This document shows positions 46,645 through 57,072 of a DNA stretch of 64,000 bases, one piece after another (the first letter of the stretch is position 1; each line of letters opens with the position of its first letter). The position numbers and the translations under genes were made by a program. The notes below the pieces were generated by a model. That model was not told the origin of the DNA and searched no databases. It was given only the letters and a program-made list of their open reading frames with translations. Origin of the DNA: Afipia sp. 1NLS2 (GTDB taxonomy: Bacteria > Pseudomonadota > Alphaproteobacteria > Rhizobiales > Xanthobacteraceae); the NCBI RefSeq assembly GCF_000178995.1, contig NZ_ADVZ01000005.1:186001-250000 (forward strand), in the 5' to 3' direction.

Positions 46645-49407
46645 ATGAATCTCGTCATTGTGGAGTCGCCTGCGAAGGCCAAGACGATCAATAAATATCT
46701 GGGCTCCTCCTACGAGGTTCTGGCCTCCTACGGCCATGTCCGGGACCTTCCCGCCAAGAACGGCTCGGTCGATCCGGACGCCAATTTCCAGATGATCTGG
46801 GAAACCGACCCCAAGGCGGCGAGCCGGCTCAACGACATCGCCAAGGCGCTCAAGGGCGCCGACAAGCTGATCCTCGCCACCGACCCTGATCGCGAGGGCG
46901 AGGCGATCTCCTGGCACGTACTGGAGGTCATGAAGCAGAAGCGCGCGCTGAAGGACCAGAAGATCGAGCGCGTTGTCTTCAACGCCATCACCAAACAGTC
47001 CATCACCGAGGCGATGCAGCACCCGCGCGAGATCGACGGCGCGCTGGTGGATGCCTACATGGCGCGCCGCGCGCTGGATTATCTCGTCGGCTTCACGCTG
47101 TCGCCGGTGCTGTGGCGCAAACTGCCGGGCGCGCGCTCGGCAGGGCGCGTGCAGTCGGTGGCGCTGCGCCTCGTCTGCGACCGCGAGCTTGAGATCGAGA
47201 AATTCGTGCCACGCGAATACTGGTCGCTGGTCGCAACGCTTCTCACGCCGCGCGGCGACAGCTTCGAGGCGCGCCTCGTCGGCGCCGACGGCAAGAAAAT
47301 CCAGCGGCTCGACATCGGCAGCGGTGCGGAAGCCGAGGATTTCAAGAAGGCGCTGGAAAACGGCACCTACTCCGTCGCTTTGGTCGAAGCCAAGCCCGCG
47401 CGCCGCAATCCGCAGGCACCCTTCACCACCTCGACGCTGCAGCAGGAGGCCAGCCGCAAGCTCGGCTTCGCGCCCGCGCACACCATGCGTATCGCGCAGC
47501 GCCTGTATGAAGGTATCGACATCGGTGGCGAAACCACCGGCCTCATCACTTACATGCGTACCGACGGCGTCTCGATCGCGCCCGAAGCCGTGCCCGCTGT
47601 CCGCAAGGTGATCGGTGAGGACTACGGCAACAATTACGTGCCGTCCACGCCGCGCCAGTACACCTCGAAAGCCAAGAACGCGCAGGAAGCGCACGAAGCG
47701 ATCCGCCCGACCGACGTTTCGCGCCGCCCCGCCAAGCTGAAGGCGCGGCTCGATAACGACCAGTATCGTCTCTACGAACTGATCTGGATGCGCACGGTCG
47801 CAAGCCAGATGGAATCCGCTGAACTGGAACGCACCACCGTCGACATCACGGCGAAGGCGGGTTCACGCACGCTGGAATTGCGCGCGTCCGGCCAGGTCGT
47901 GAAATTCGATGGCTTCCTCGCGGTCTATCAGGAAGGCCGCGATGACGATCCCGATGACGAGGAAAGCCGCCGCCTGCCTGCGATGAGCGAAGGCGAAGTA
48001 CTCAAGCGCGAAAGCCTCGCCGTCACCCAGCATTTCACCGAGCCGCCGCCGCGCTTCTCGGAAGCATCGCTGGTCAAGCGCATGGAAGAACTCGGCATCG
48101 GGCGGCCTTCAACTTACGCCTCGATCCTGCAGGTCTTAAAAGACCGCGGCTATGTGAAACTCGAGAAGAAGCGCCTCTCCGCCGAGGACAAGGGCCGCGT
48201 CGTCGTCGCCTTCCTCGAAAAATTCTTCTCGCGCTATGTCGAGTTCGACTTCACCGCCGACCTCGAGGAAAAGCTCGACAAGATTTCCAACAACGAGATC
48301 GCCTGGAAGCAGGTGCTCAAGGATTTCTGGCGCGACTTCATGGGCGCCGTCGATGACATCAAGGACGTCCGCGTCTCCGAGGTGCTCGACGTGCTCGACG
48401 CGATGCTCGGCGAACACATCTACGAGCCGCGCGCTGACGGCGGCGATCCGCGCCAATGCCCAAGCTGCGGCACCGGCAAGCTCAATCTCAAGGCCGGCAA
48501 GTTCGGTGCCTTTGTCGGCTGCTCGAACTATCCTGAATGCCGCTACACGCGTCCCCTCGCCTCCTCGAGCGCATCGAACGACCGCGTGCTCGGCAAGGAC
48601 CCGAAAACCGATCTCGATGTCGCGGTGAAGGCCGGGCGTTTCGGCCCATACATCCAGCTCGGCGAGCCGAAGGATTATGCCGAGGACGAGAAGCCGAAGC
48701 GCGCGGGCATTCCGAAGAACATGTCGCCCGCCGATGTCGAACTCGATCTCGCGCTCAAGCTGTTGTCGCTGCCGCGCGATGTCGGCCCGCACCCGGAGGA
48801 TGGCGAGATCATCACCGCGGGCATCGGCCGGTTCGGGCCGTTCGTGCGCCACGGCAAGACCTATGCGAGCCTCGAGGCTGGCGACGATGTTTATAATATC
48901 GGCCTCAACCGCGCGGTGACGCTGATCGCCGAGAAGATCGCCAAGGGGCCGAGCCGCCGTTTCGGCGCAGATCCCGGCAAGGAGGTCGGCGACTATCCGG
49001 CGCGGGGTGGCAAGATCATGCTCAAGAAGGGCCGCTACGGCGCCTACGTCACCATCGACGGCATCAACGCCACGATCCCCGACGACAAGGAGCCGGACCA
49101 GATCACCCTTGAGGAAGCCATCGCGCTGATCGAGGCGCGCGCCACCAAGACCGGCGGCAAGCCCAAGCGTGGCGGCGCGAAGAAAGCCGCGCCGAAGAAG
49201 GCTGCCAAGAAAACTGCAACCAAAACCGCGACCAAGAGCGAAGCCGAGGACGCCGAGCCTAAAGCCGCGCCCAAAAAGGCGGCGGCACCTCGCGCAAAGA
49301 CTGCGGCCAAAGCCAAGCCTCGCGCGGTTGCGAAACCCGCCGCAAAGGCCGTGGCAAAACCCACCAAGGCCGCTGCGAAGAAGAGCGCCGGAAAAGCACG
49401 CGGATAA
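46645..49407 (+). CDS. topA: DNA topoisomerase I with Lys/Ala-rich C-terminal tail
   Basis: TopA relaxes negative supercoils through a Tyr-DNA bond. The 920-residue protein begins MNLVIVESPAKAKTINKYL (Toprim), has TDPDREGEAISWH, the catalytic Tyr in TGLITYMRTDGVSI, a zinc finger CPSCGTGKLNLKAG...CSNYPEC, and further Toprim-type repeats. The last 80 residues are a histone H1-like tail of Lys, Ala and Pro. ATG 46645 is chosen over 46603. Its TAA overlaps the rnr ATG by one base. Confidence 0.96.
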   Translation: MNLVIVESPAKAKTINKYLGSSYEVLASYGHVRDLPAKNGSVDPDANFQMIWETDPKAASRLNDIAKALKGADKLILATDPDREGEAISWHVLEVMKQKRALKDQKIERVVFNAITKQSITEAMQHPREIDGALVDAYMARRALDYLVGFTLSPVLWRKLPGARSAGRVQSVALRLVCDRELEIEKFVPREYWSLVATLLTPRGDSFEARLVGADGKKIQRLDIGSGAEAEDFKKALENGTYSVALVEAKPARRNPQAPFTTSTLQQEASRKLGFAPAHTMRIAQRLYEGIDIGGETTGLITYMRTDGVSIAPEAVPAVRKVIGEDYGNNYVPSTPRQYTSKAKNAQEAHEAIRPTDVSRRPAKLKARLDNDQYRLYELIWMRTVASQMESAELERTTVDITAKAGSRTLELRASGQVVKFDGFLAVYQEGRDDDPDDEESRRLPAMSEGEVLKRESLAVTQHFTEPPPRFSEASLVKRMEELGIGRPSTYASILQVLKDRGYVKLEKKRLSAEDKGRVVVAFLEKFFSRYVEFDFTADLEEKLDKISNNEIAWKQVLKDFWRDFMGAVDDIKDVRVSEVLDVLDAMLGEHIYEPRADGGDPRQCPSCGTGKLNLKAGKFGAFVGCSNYPECRYTRPLASSSASNDRVLGKDPKTDLDVAVKAGRFGPYIQLGEPKDYAEDEKPKRAGIPKNMSPADVELDLALKLLSLPRDVGPHPEDGEIITAGIGRFGPFVRHGKTYASLEAGDDVYNIGLNRAVTLIAEKIAKGPSRRFGADPGKEVGDYPARGGKIMLKKGRYGAYVTIDGINATIPDDKEPDQITLEEAIALIEARATKTGGKPKRGGAKKAAPKKAAKKTATKTATKSEAEDAEPKAAPKKAAAPRAKTAAKAKPRAVAKPAAKAVAKPTKAAAKKSAGKARG

Positions 49408-51752
49408 TGAAAAAGAAGCATGGCGCGACCGATGGCTTTCCCGACAAGGAGAGCATCGTCGCGTTCATCAAGACCAACCCCCGCGAGGCCGGCACGCGCG
49501 AACTGGCGCGGCATTTCGGTCTCAAGAACGAATCCCGCGCGGCATTGCGCCGGATTCTGCGTGAACTCACCGACGAAGGCGTGATCGCCAAACAGGGCAA
49601 GCGCGTGCATGACGCGCGCGATCTTCCCCCGACCCTTGTCGCCGACGTGACCAAGACCGACAGCGACGGCGATCTGATCGCCGTGCCCGCCGAATGGGCC
49701 GAAGACATCGACGGCCCCGCGCCGGTCATCCACATCCATACCCCACGCCACCCGAAGCCCGGCACCGTCGCAGGCGTCGGCGAGCGCGTGCTGCTGCGGC
49801 TGGAGAAGTGCGAGCGCGGCGAACGCGCAGCCCTCTATATCGGCCGCGTCATCAAGGTGCTGGAAAAAACCAGGAACCGCGTGCTCGGCATCTTTCGCGC
49901 GAGCCCCCAAGGCGGCGGCCGGATGATTCCGGTCGACAAGAAACAGGCCGGACGTGAACTCGCCATCTCCGCCGCCGACAGCGCCGACGCGCAGGATGGC
50001 GACCTCGTCAGCGTCGAACTGACCCGTGGGCGCGGCTACGGCCTGCCCTCCGGGCGCGTGCGCGAGCGGCTCGGCTCGATGAAGACCGAGAAGGCCATCA
50101 GCCTGATCGCCATTCACGCCCACGAAATTCCGCAGGAATTCTCGCGCGCCGCCATCGACGAGGCGGAAGCCGCGAAGGTCGCGACCCTGAAGGGGCGCGA
50201 AGACTGGCGCGATGTGCCGCTCATCACCATCGACCCGCCGGACGCTAAAGACCACGACGACGCGGTGCATGCCACGCCCGATACCGATCCCGCCAACAAG
50301 GGCGGCTTTATCGTCAACGTGGCGATCGCGGACGTCGCCTACTACGTGCGGCCAGATTCGGCGCTCGATCGCGAAGCACTCAAACGCGGCAACTCGGTCT
50401 ATTTCCCCGACCGCGTGGTGCCGATGCTGCCCGAGCGTATCTCCAACGATCTGTGTTCGCTGAAACCGAACGAGCCGCGCGGGGCCATCGCGGTTCGCAT
50501 GATAATCGGCGCGGACGGGGTCAAGCGCTCGCACAGCTTCCACCGCATCCTGATGCGCTCGGCGGCAAAACTCTCCTACGCGCAGGCACAGGCCGCGCGC
50601 GACGGGCGGCCGGACGACACGACAGGTCCCCTGCTCGAATCCATCATCGCGCCCCTCTACACCGCCTACCGGCTTGTGAAGCGCGCGCGCGACGCGCGCG
50701 ACCCGCTCGAACTGGAATTACCGGAACGCAAGATCCTGTTGAAACCGGATGGCACGGTGGATCGGGTGACGACGCCGGAACGGCTCGACGCGCATCGGCT
50801 GATCGAGGAATTCATGATCCTCGCCAACGTCGCCGCCGCCGAGACGCTGGAGAAGAAGACGCTGCCGCTGATCTATCGCGTGCACGACCAGCCGACGCAG
50901 GAGAAGGTCCACAACCTTCACGAATTCCTCAAAACACTCGACATGCCGTTCACCAAATCCGGCGCGCTGCGGCCTGCGGTGTTCAACCGCATCCTCGCTC
51001 AGGTGAAGGGCCGCGATACCGAATCTCTCGTGAATGAAGTCGTGCTGCGCTCACAGGCGCAGGCCGAGTACGCCTCGGAGAATTACGGACATTTCGGCCT
51101 CAATTTGCGGCGCTATGCGCATTTCACATCCCCAATCAGGCGATACGCCGACCTGATCGTGCACCGCGCGTTGATCCGCGCGCTCGGCCTCGGCGACGGC
51201 GCGCTGCCCGAGCACGAGACGCTGGAAACGCTGGGCGAAGTCGCCGCCGCGATCTCGCTCACCGAACGGCGCGCCATGAAGGCCGAACGCGAAACCACCG
51301 ACCGCCTGATCGCGCATTTTCTCGCCGATCGCGTCGGCGCGGTCTTCGAAGGCCGGATCTCCGGCGTCACCAAAGCAGGTCTGTTCGTCAAACTGAATGA
51401 GACGGGCGCCGACGGCCTGATCCCGGTGAGAACGCTCGGCAGCGAATTCTACCATTTCGATGAAACCCGCCATGCGCTGATCGGAACGCGCAGTGGTGCC
51501 ATGCACAGACTGGGTGACGTCGTGGAGGTTCGTCTGATAGAAGCAGCGCCGGTCGCCGGTGCGCTGCGGTTCGAACTCCTGTCCGAGGGAACCAAGGCGC
51601 CGCGCGGCAAGCGTGAGTTCGGAAGTCGAAAACATATCGGCTCGAAGCGCGGCGCGAAGGCGAAGACAGGACGAGGCCCGAAGGGCAAAGACAAGAGCAA
51701 GGCTCGCAAGCCCGGCAAGACCAAACCCGGCAAAGGCAAACGAGGCAAATGA
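49407..51752 (+). CDS. rnr: Ribonuclease R
   Basis: RNase R is a processive 3'-5' exoribonuclease able to unwind structured RNA. The 781-residue protein has a winged-helix N-terminus, cold-shock domains, the RNB catalytic core with DPPDAKDHDDAVH (metal-binding Asp residues), YAHFTSPIRRYADL, an S1 domain (GAVFEGRISGVTKAGLFVKL) and a Lys-rich tail. Start and stop overlap the neighbouring genes (TAATG with topA, ATGATG with the DUF983 gene). Confidence 0.95.
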   Translation: MKKKHGATDGFPDKESIVAFIKTNPREAGTRELARHFGLKNESRAALRRILRELTDEGVIAKQGKRVHDARDLPPTLVADVTKTDSDGDLIAVPAEWAEDIDGPAPVIHIHTPRHPKPGTVAGVGERVLLRLEKCERGERAALYIGRVIKVLEKTRNRVLGIFRASPQGGGRMIPVDKKQAGRELAISAADSADAQDGDLVSVELTRGRGYGLPSGRVRERLGSMKTEKAISLIAIHAHEIPQEFSRAAIDEAEAAKVATLKGREDWRDVPLITIDPPDAKDHDDAVHATPDTDPANKGGFIVNVAIADVAYYVRPDSALDREALKRGNSVYFPDRVVPMLPERISNDLCSLKPNEPRGAIAVRMIIGADGVKRSHSFHRILMRSAAKLSYAQAQAARDGRPDDTTGPLLESIIAPLYTAYRLVKRARDARDPLELELPERKILLKPDGTVDRVTTPERLDAHRLIEEFMILANVAAAETLEKKTLPLIYRVHDQPTQEKVHNLHEFLKTLDMPFTKSGALRPAVFNRILAQVKGRDTESLVNEVVLRSQAQAEYASENYGHFGLNLRRYAHFTSPIRRYADLIVHRALIRALGLGDGALPEHETLETLGEVAAAISLTERRAMKAERETTDRLIAHFLADRVGAVFEGRISGVTKAGLFVKLNETGADGLIPVRTLGSEFYHFDETRHALIGTRSGAMHRLGDVVEVRLIEAAPVAGALRFELLSEGTKAPRGKREFGSRKHIGSKRGAKAKTGRGPKGKDKSKARKPGKTKPGKGKRGK

Positions 51753-52210
51753 TGGACAGCGTGGTGCGGACTCCCGAGACCCCGACCAAGGTTTGGACCC
51801 AGTCGATGGCCGCGCCCGCAAAGCGCAATCTCTGGAATGCGATGCTGCGCGGCTGCCGTGGCCGCTGCCCGAGCTGCGGCGAAGGCAAGCTGTTCCGCGC
51901 CTTCCTGAAAACCGCCGACTGCTGTTCCCAGTGCGGGCAGGACTTCACCCATCACCGCGCCGACGATCTCCCCGCCTATCTCGTGATCGTCATCGTCGGG
52001 CACATCGTGGTGCCGATCATGCTGTGGGTTGAGACCAACTACTCGCCGGCCGTCGCCCTCCAATTGGCGATCTATTTGCCAATCACACTGGTGTCATCGC
52101 TCCTGCTGCTCCAGCCGGTGAAGGGCGCGGTCGTCGGCCTGCAATGGGCGCTGCGCATGCACGGCTTCGACGAGAGCGAGGCTGAGAGCGCAGCCGAGCG
52201 TCCGGCCTGA
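51749..52210 (+). CDS. DUF983 zinc-ribbon membrane protein
   Basis: The 153-residue protein has the DUF983 pattern: RGCRGRCPSCGEGKLF, then CSQCGQDFTHHRADDLPAY (two CxxC pairs, likely zinc), followed by two membrane helices (YLVIVIVGHIVVPIML, and LQLAIYLPITLVSSLLLL). Function is unknown; DUF983 genes often lie next to rnr in alphaproteobacteria. Its ATG 51749 overlaps the rnr stop; ATG 51752 is equally possible. Confidence 0.9.
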   Translation: MMDSVVRTPETPTKVWTQSMAAPAKRNLWNAMLRGCRGRCPSCGEGKLFRAFLKTADCCSQCGQDFTHHRADDLPAYLVIVIVGHIVVPIMLWVETNYSPAVALQLAIYLPITLVSSLLLLQPVKGAVVGLQWALRMHGFDESEAESAAERPA

Positions 52211-52227
52211 GCGCTCGCGCGTTTCGG

Positions 52228-52968
52228 ATGAACTCGCTCCCGACACAGACTGCGGACGAGGCCCGGCATCCCTATCGAAGGCCGCGCGATTCCGCGACAC
52301 TCATCCTGGTCGATCGCAACGGGTCCGTTCCGAAAGTCCTGCTCGGGCGGCGGCGCGCTGACCTCGTCTTCATGCCGAACAAGCTGGTGTTTCCCGGCGG
52401 CAGCGTCGATGCGACGGATCATCGTATTCCGCTCGCGACCGAACTTCCCAATGCGCTTGAAACAAAGCTCGTCGCCGGCAGTCCGAAAACGACACCAGCC
52501 CGCGCCCGCGCCCTTGTGGTTGCCGCGATTCGTGAGGCCTGCGAGGAGACCGGCCTATGCCTCGGCAGTAAGCCACCCATTCCTCTCACGCCTGTACAAA
52601 CAGCAACCCTGAAGGGTGAGTGGAGACCCTTCGCGGAGACAGGCCTGCTGCCCGACCCCTCGCAACTCTATTTGATCGCGCGTGCCATCACCCCACCGGG
52701 ACTGGTTCGCCGGTTCGACACGCGCTTCTTTACCGCCGACATCTCCGCCATCGCCCACACTGTCAACGGCGTCGTCCATGCCGATGCGGAGCTGGTCGAA
52801 CTCAAATGGATCGAACTCGGCGCCGCCCCGCTCGCCGACATTCACTCGATGACACAGAGTGTACTGGATGAGCTCAATGCCCGCCTCACGATCGGTCCAC
52901 TGACCCATCAGGCCGAAGTGCCGTTCTTTCATTTCCGCAACGGCGCGCGGCTGCGTGACACGCTCTAG
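52228..52968 (+). CDS. NUDIX hydrolase
   Basis: The 246-residue protein carries the Nudix box in the form KLVFPGGSVD ... AAIREACEETGLCLG, with an insertion between the Gly-Gly part and the REACEE part, as in the NUDT19/RppH-unlike subgroup. It probably hydrolyses nucleoside diphosphate derivatives such as CoA or ADP-ribose; the substrate is not shown. It starts 17 bp after the DUF983 gene and may be in the same transcript. Confidence 0.88.
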   Translation: MNSLPTQTADEARHPYRRPRDSATLILVDRNGSVPKVLLGRRRADLVFMPNKLVFPGGSVDATDHRIPLATELPNALETKLVAGSPKTTPARARALVVAAIREACEETGLCLGSKPPIPLTPVQTATLKGEWRPFAETGLLPDPSQLYLIARAITPPGLVRRFDTRFFTADISAIAHTVNGVVHADAELVELKWIELGAAPLADIHSMTQSVLDELNARLTIGPLTHQAEVPFFHFRNGARLRDTL

Positions 52969-53033
52969 ACACCAGGGTGCCGCCCGCGAAAGCAATGGCG
53001 GGACGCACGGGCGAACGGTAGGTTGTCGCCCGC

Positions 53034-53858
53034 ATGGCATGGACTTGGCGCGACATCGTGGAGAAGGACTGGCTCCGGCGCGTGGGCGGCGCCGTGTCCG
53101 TGATGGCGCATGTCGCGCTGCTGGCGTGGGTCGTCTTCGGCTCGGGCGTCAAGCTCTACGATCCGCCGCCGCCCGCCATCAATGTCGAACTCGTCCCGGC
53201 GAAAGACGCGCCTGCGGAGAAATCCGGCGACTTGTCACTGCCGAGTCTCGATACGGCCAAGGGCGATGATGCAAAGCAGGACGAGCCGAAAGCGGACGAG
53301 TCCAAGCCTGAAGAGCCCAAGGCTGAAGAACCAAAGGCTGAAGAACCGAAAATCGACGACAAGGCGCTAACGCCTGTGCCCGAGGAAACCAAGCCCGTCG
53401 CCGAGCCGCAGACGCCTCCACCGGAACCGCCTGCCCTCCCGCAGGCCGCCATCACCGGCGCACCGACCGTGCAGCCCGACGTGATGAGCCAGTACGGCGA
53501 TCCGTTCATGTCCGGTCTCGGCGGCTTCACTCCCGATCAGGTCGCCGCCGACCTGAAAACCGATGTTGTCGCCGCCTTTCGCGCACATCTGAAATCATGC
53601 CTGAAACTGCCTGCGGGCGTTGCGCCGACAGATGACGCCCGCATCGTGCTGCGGGTGGCGCTCAAGCGCGACGGTAAGCTCGCCAGAACGCCGGCACTGA
53701 TGGCGGCAAAAGCCACGCCGAAGGGGCCGTTGATTATGAAGGCCGCGATTCACGCGCTCGAAGCCTGCCAGCCCTACTCCATGCTGCCAGCCGAGAAGTA
53801 TAAGGAATGGCGGGAACTCGACCTCGAATTTACCCCGGCGGGATTCGAACCCGGATGA
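53034..53858 (+). CDS. TonB/TolA-like inner-membrane protein
   Basis: The 274-residue protein has a short cytoplasmic segment, one membrane helix (VSVMAHVALLAWVVFGSG), a Pro/Glu/Lys-rich periplasmic linker with tandem PKAEE repeats (about residues 75-115), and a C-terminal globular domain with a Cys pair (SCLKLPAG, LEACQPYS). The layout resembles TonB or TolA, but the known tail motifs are not clear. The C-terminal codons overlap a tRNA-like T-arm on the other strand, probably by chance. Confidence 0.75.
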   Translation: MAWTWRDIVEKDWLRRVGGAVSVMAHVALLAWVVFGSGVKLYDPPPPAINVELVPAKDAPAEKSGDLSLPSLDTAKGDDAKQDEPKADESKPEEPKAEEPKAEEPKIDDKALTPVPEETKPVAEPQTPPPEPPALPQAAITGAPTVQPDVMSQYGDPFMSGLGGFTPDQVAADLKTDVVAAFRAHLKSCLKLPAGVAPTDDARIVLRVALKRDGKLARTPALMAAKATPKGPLIMKAAIHALEACQPYSMLPAEKYKEWRELDLEFTPAGFEPG

Positions 53859-54048
53859 CACCGGATTCCTGCTAAATGGCCGGGAAAACTCATTATTTCC
53901 GGGCAGATCGGCGAAAATAGCGGCCTTAAGAGGCCGAAATCCTTGACTTTGGGGCATTCGAGGCTAGGTTGCGGCCAAACGCGGGTCGGCCTCGTCCGGC
54001 CCGCTACAGATTCCAGACATCAGATTCAAGGCATCGAGGTTTTCGAAC

Positions 54049-54216
54049 ATGGCCAAAGCGGTCACGATCAAGGTCAAGCTCGTCTCCAGCGCGGATACCG
54101 GCTTCTATTACGTCGCCAAGAAGAATTCGCGCACCATGACCGACAAGCTGGTCAAGAAGAAGTACGACCCGGTCGCGAAGAAGCACGTCGAATTCCGCGA
54201 AGCCAAGATCAAGTAA
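54049..54216 (+). CDS. rpmG: 50S ribosomal protein L33
   Basis: The 55-residue protein [20 protein letters not shown]... with [20 protein letters not shown] and [11 protein letters not shown] is L33 of the short, Cys-free type common in alphaproteobacteria. It is followed by a strong terminator. It is monocistronic. Confidence 0.97.
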   Translation: MAKAVTIKVKLVSSADTGFYYVAKKNSRTMTDKLVKKKYDPVAKKHVEFREAKIK

Positions 54217-54259
54217 AGCTCAAGTAAGCCTGATCTTTCGCAAAGCGTCGAACGAAATG

Positions 54260-54287
54260 ACGGAGCCTTTCGGGCTCCGTTTTTTGT
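54260..54287 (+). terminator. Terminator of rpmG
   Basis: ACGGAGCC TTTC GGGCTCCGT followed by TTTTTTG. It also stands just before the pncB stop codon on the opposite strand. Confidence 0.93.
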
Positions 54288-54293
54288 TGGCCT

Positions 54294-55598
54294 CTACACA
54301 CGCACCGCCGTGCGCACACGCCCGGCATCGCCGAACACGCGCAGGTAGCGTACGATTTCATCCGGACTGCCGGTCGCCTTTTCCGGGTTGTCCGAGAGCT
54401 TCACCGCTGGCCGGCCGTTGACTGACGTCACCTTGCAAACCAGCGAGATCGGATCGAGGTCGGCGGTGCCATCGGGCGAGCAGCCGACGAAATCATTGGT
54501 GAGGTTGGTACCCCATCCAAAGCTGGTGCGTACCCGCCCGGCGAAATGCCGATACGTCTGTTCGATCGAATCAACGTCCATGCCGTCGGAGAAGATCAGA
54601 AGCTTTTCCCGCGGATCACGGCCCCTGTCCTTCCACCACCGAATGATGCCCTCGCCCGCCGGGATCGGCGGCGCGCTGTCAGGCCGAAAGCCGGTCCAGT
54701 CCGCCACCCAGTCCGGAGCATCGCGCAGGAACGCCTCGGTGCCGAACGTATCGGGCAGCGCGATCAAAAGATTGCCGTCATAGGTGTGCCGCCATTGGTC
54801 AAGAATGAGGTACGGCGCGCGGCGCAGTTCTTCATCGCTGGAAGCAAGAGCAGCCGCGACCATCGGCAGTTCGTGGGCGTTGGTGCCAATCGCTTCGAGA
54901 TCATTGTCCATCGCCAGTAGCACGTTGGAGGTGCCTTTGAAGGCGGGACCGAGCCCTTCCTTGAGCGCCTCCACGCACCAGCGTTGCCACAGGAAACCGT
55001 GGCGGCGCCGGGTGCCGAAATCGGACAAACGCAGCTCATCGAGGGCCTTCAACCGCTCAACCTTGGTCCACAGCTTGGCCTTGGCGCGCGCATAGAGCAC
55101 GTCGAGCGCGAAGCGGCCCTGCCCTTTCACCGCCTGACGCGAGCGCAGTTCGTTGATGATGGCGAGCGCTGGAATTTCCCACATCGTGGTGTGGGTCCAT
55201 GGCCCGTGGAAGTGCAGTTCGTACTGACCGTCCACCGCGCGCAACTCGTAGTCCGGAAGCTGGAAGGTCGAAAGCCAGTTGATGAAATCCGGCGCGAACA
55301 TCTGGGTCTTGCCATAGAAGGTGTTGCCGGCAAGCCAGATGAGCTCCTTCCTGGAAAAGCGCACGCTGCGGGCATGGTCGAGCTGGGCGCGCAGTTCCTT
55401 CTCGTCGATGATCTCGCCGAGCCGCACACGCCGGGTCCGGTTGATGACCGAAAAGGTGACCTGCTCGTCCGGATACAGTTTCCGGATCATCTGCAGCATC
55501 AGGAATTTGTAGAAGTCGGTATCGAGCAGACTGCGCACGATCGGATCGAGCCGCCAGCCATGGTTGTAGGTTCGCGTTGCGATGTCCGTCACGGTCAT
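54294..55598 (-). CDS. pncB: Nicotinate phosphoribosyltransferase
   Basis: PncB converts nicotinate, PRPP and ATP to nicotinate mononucleotide in NAD salvage. The 434-residue protein has [58 protein letters not shown] and [18 protein letters not shown]. The start MTVTDIA at 55598 avoids the unsupported upstream ATGs. Its length is normal. Confidence 0.95.
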   Translation of the reverse strand: MTVTDIATRTYNHGWRLDPIVRSLLDTDFYKFLMLQMIRKLYPDEQVTFSVINRTRRVRLGEIIDEKELRAQLDHARSVRFSRKELIWLAGNTFYGKTQMFAPDFINWLSTFQLPDYELRAVDGQYELHFHGPWTHTTMWEIPALAIINELRSRQAVKGQGRFALDVLYARAKAKLWTKVERLKALDELRLSDFGTRRRHGFLWQRWCVEALKEGLGPAFKGTSNVLLAMDNDLEAIGTNAHELPMVAAALASSDEELRRAPYLILDQWRHTYDGNLLIALPDTFGTEAFLRDAPDWVADWTGFRPDSAPPIPAGEGIIRWWKDRGRDPREKLLIFSDGMDVDSIEQTYRHFAGRVRTSFGWGTNLTNDFVGCSPDGTADLDPISLVCKVTSVNGRPAVKLSDNPEKATGSPDEIVRYLRVFGDAGRVRTAVRV

Positions 55599-55684
55599 GG
55601 CGCGATCATAACCGCCGAGGCGGCGCATCGCCAGCGCAGCCCGGATAGCGCTTCGCACCGCGCGGGCTACGCTTGCTGGCTGCT

Positions 55685-57061
55685 CTAGGCAGCATCCGCG
55701 ACGACGACGCGGTTGCGACCGTCGTGCTTGGCGCGATACAGCGCCTGGTCGGCGCGCTTGAGCACATCGGCGACCGGCTCACTCTTCTTTTCCAGCATCG
55801 AAATGCCGACCGAGATCGTGACCTCGATGCGCTTGGTACCCTTTTCGATGGAAAACGGCTCGTTCGCGATCGAGCGGCGCAGCCGCTCGGCGATGATGCC
55901 CGCGACATGCAGGTCGGTTTCCGGCATCACGATGACGAATTCCTCGCCGCCATAACGCGCGGCCAGATCGATACCCCGGATCGACTTGCGGATGCGGGTC
56001 GCGAATTCGCGCAGCACATCGTCGCCGGCATCGTGGCCGTAAGTGTCGTTGATCGACTTGAAGAAGTCGATGTCGAGAATCATCAGCGCCAGCGGTTTGC
56101 CGCGCGCGGCGGCCTGCTCCGCGAGCGTGCCCACATGACCCTCGAGATAGCGGCGATTGTGCAAACCCGTGAGCGGATCGGTGATCGCCATTTCGAGCGA
56201 GTTCTGCACGCTGTCGCGCAGGTAATGCGTATAGCGGCGGCGGCGGATCTGGGTGCGGGCCCGCGCCAGCAATTCGTTCTTGTCCACTGGGCGCAGTAGG
56301 TAATCGTTCACGCCGATCTCAAGCCCGCGCAGCAACTGCGTGTTGTTGTCGGCTTCGGAGAGTGCCAGCAACGGCACGCTGCGGGTGCGCTCCAGCGAGC
56401 GAACCTGGCTGCAAAGCCGTAGGCCATCGTAGTTTTCGAGGTTGAGCGAGACGATCAGCAGATCGTAATTGTTCTCGGCCGCATGAAACAGCGCTTCGGA
56501 GGGATTGGGCTCGACATCGACCGCATGCTCTTCCGCCAGCACCGGCGCGAGCCGCTCGTAGGATGACGGACGATCATCCACCAGAAGAATCTTGCCGCCC
56601 TTGCCGGTATCGGCAATCGCCTCCCGTTCGGGCGCCTGGATGCCGATCTCATGAGAGGTAATGGCGCGCATGCGCATCTCGTCGGTCATCATCTTCAGCC
56701 GCGTCAGCGAACGCACGCGGGCGATCAGCACCACGTCTGAGACCGGCTTGGTGAGAAAATCGTCGGCGCCGGCATCGAGGCCGCGCACGCGATCCGACGG
56801 GCTGTCGAGCGCCGTCACCATCACCACCGGAATGAAGTGCGTACGCGGATTGGATTTCAGCCGGCGACACACCTCGAAACCGTCGATGTCGGGCATCATC
56901 ACGTCGAGCAGGACGATGTCGCATTCGGCGCGCTGGCAGATTTCAAGCGCCTGCGTGCCGCAATTGGCGGTGACCACATCGAAATATTCCGCCGAGAGCC
57001 GTGCCTCCAGCAGCTTGACGTTTGCCGGGACGTCATCAACGACCAGAACCCGCGCGGACAT
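55685..57061 (-). CDS. pleD: Response regulator diguanylate cyclase PleD
   Basis: PleD makes cyclic di-GMP at the pole during the swarmer-to-stalked transition in Caulobacter and relatives. The 458-residue protein has two REC domains (the first with phospho-Asp in [10 protein letters not shown]; the second degenerate) and a C-terminal GGDEF domain with YGGEEFVIV. The I-site-like RERSR motif is not seen in this form but a related R-rich segment lies before the domain. It follows divK by 11 bp on the same strand. Confidence 0.95.
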   Translation of the reverse strand: MSARVLVVDDVPANVKLLEARLSAEYFDVVTANCGTQALEICQRAECDIVLLDVMMPDIDGFEVCRRLKSNPRTHFIPVVMVTALDSPSDRVRGLDAGADDFLTKPVSDVVLIARVRSLTRLKMMTDEMRMRAITSHEIGIQAPEREAIADTGKGGKILLVDDRPSSYERLAPVLAEEHAVDVEPNPSEALFHAAENNYDLLIVSLNLENYDGLRLCSQVRSLERTRSVPLLALSEADNNTQLLRGLEIGVNDYLLRPVDKNELLARARTQIRRRRYTHYLRDSVQNSLEMAITDPLTGLHNRRYLEGHVGTLAEQAAARGKPLALMILDIDFFKSINDTYGHDAGDDVLREFATRIRKSIRGIDLAARYGGEEFVIVMPETDLHVAGIIAERLRRSIANEPFSIEKGTKRIEVTISVGISMLEKKSEPVADVLKRADQALYRAKHDGRNRVVVADAA

Positions 57062-57072
57062 TCCAAAACCCC

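Noticed and set aside
53828-53853. tRNA T-arm-like sequence on the minus strand inside the end of the TonB/TolA-like gene (GGGTTCGAATCCC)
   Set aside because: No matching acceptor, D-arm or anticodon arm is found at the right distances, and the sequence is self-complementary, so chance likeness is likely.
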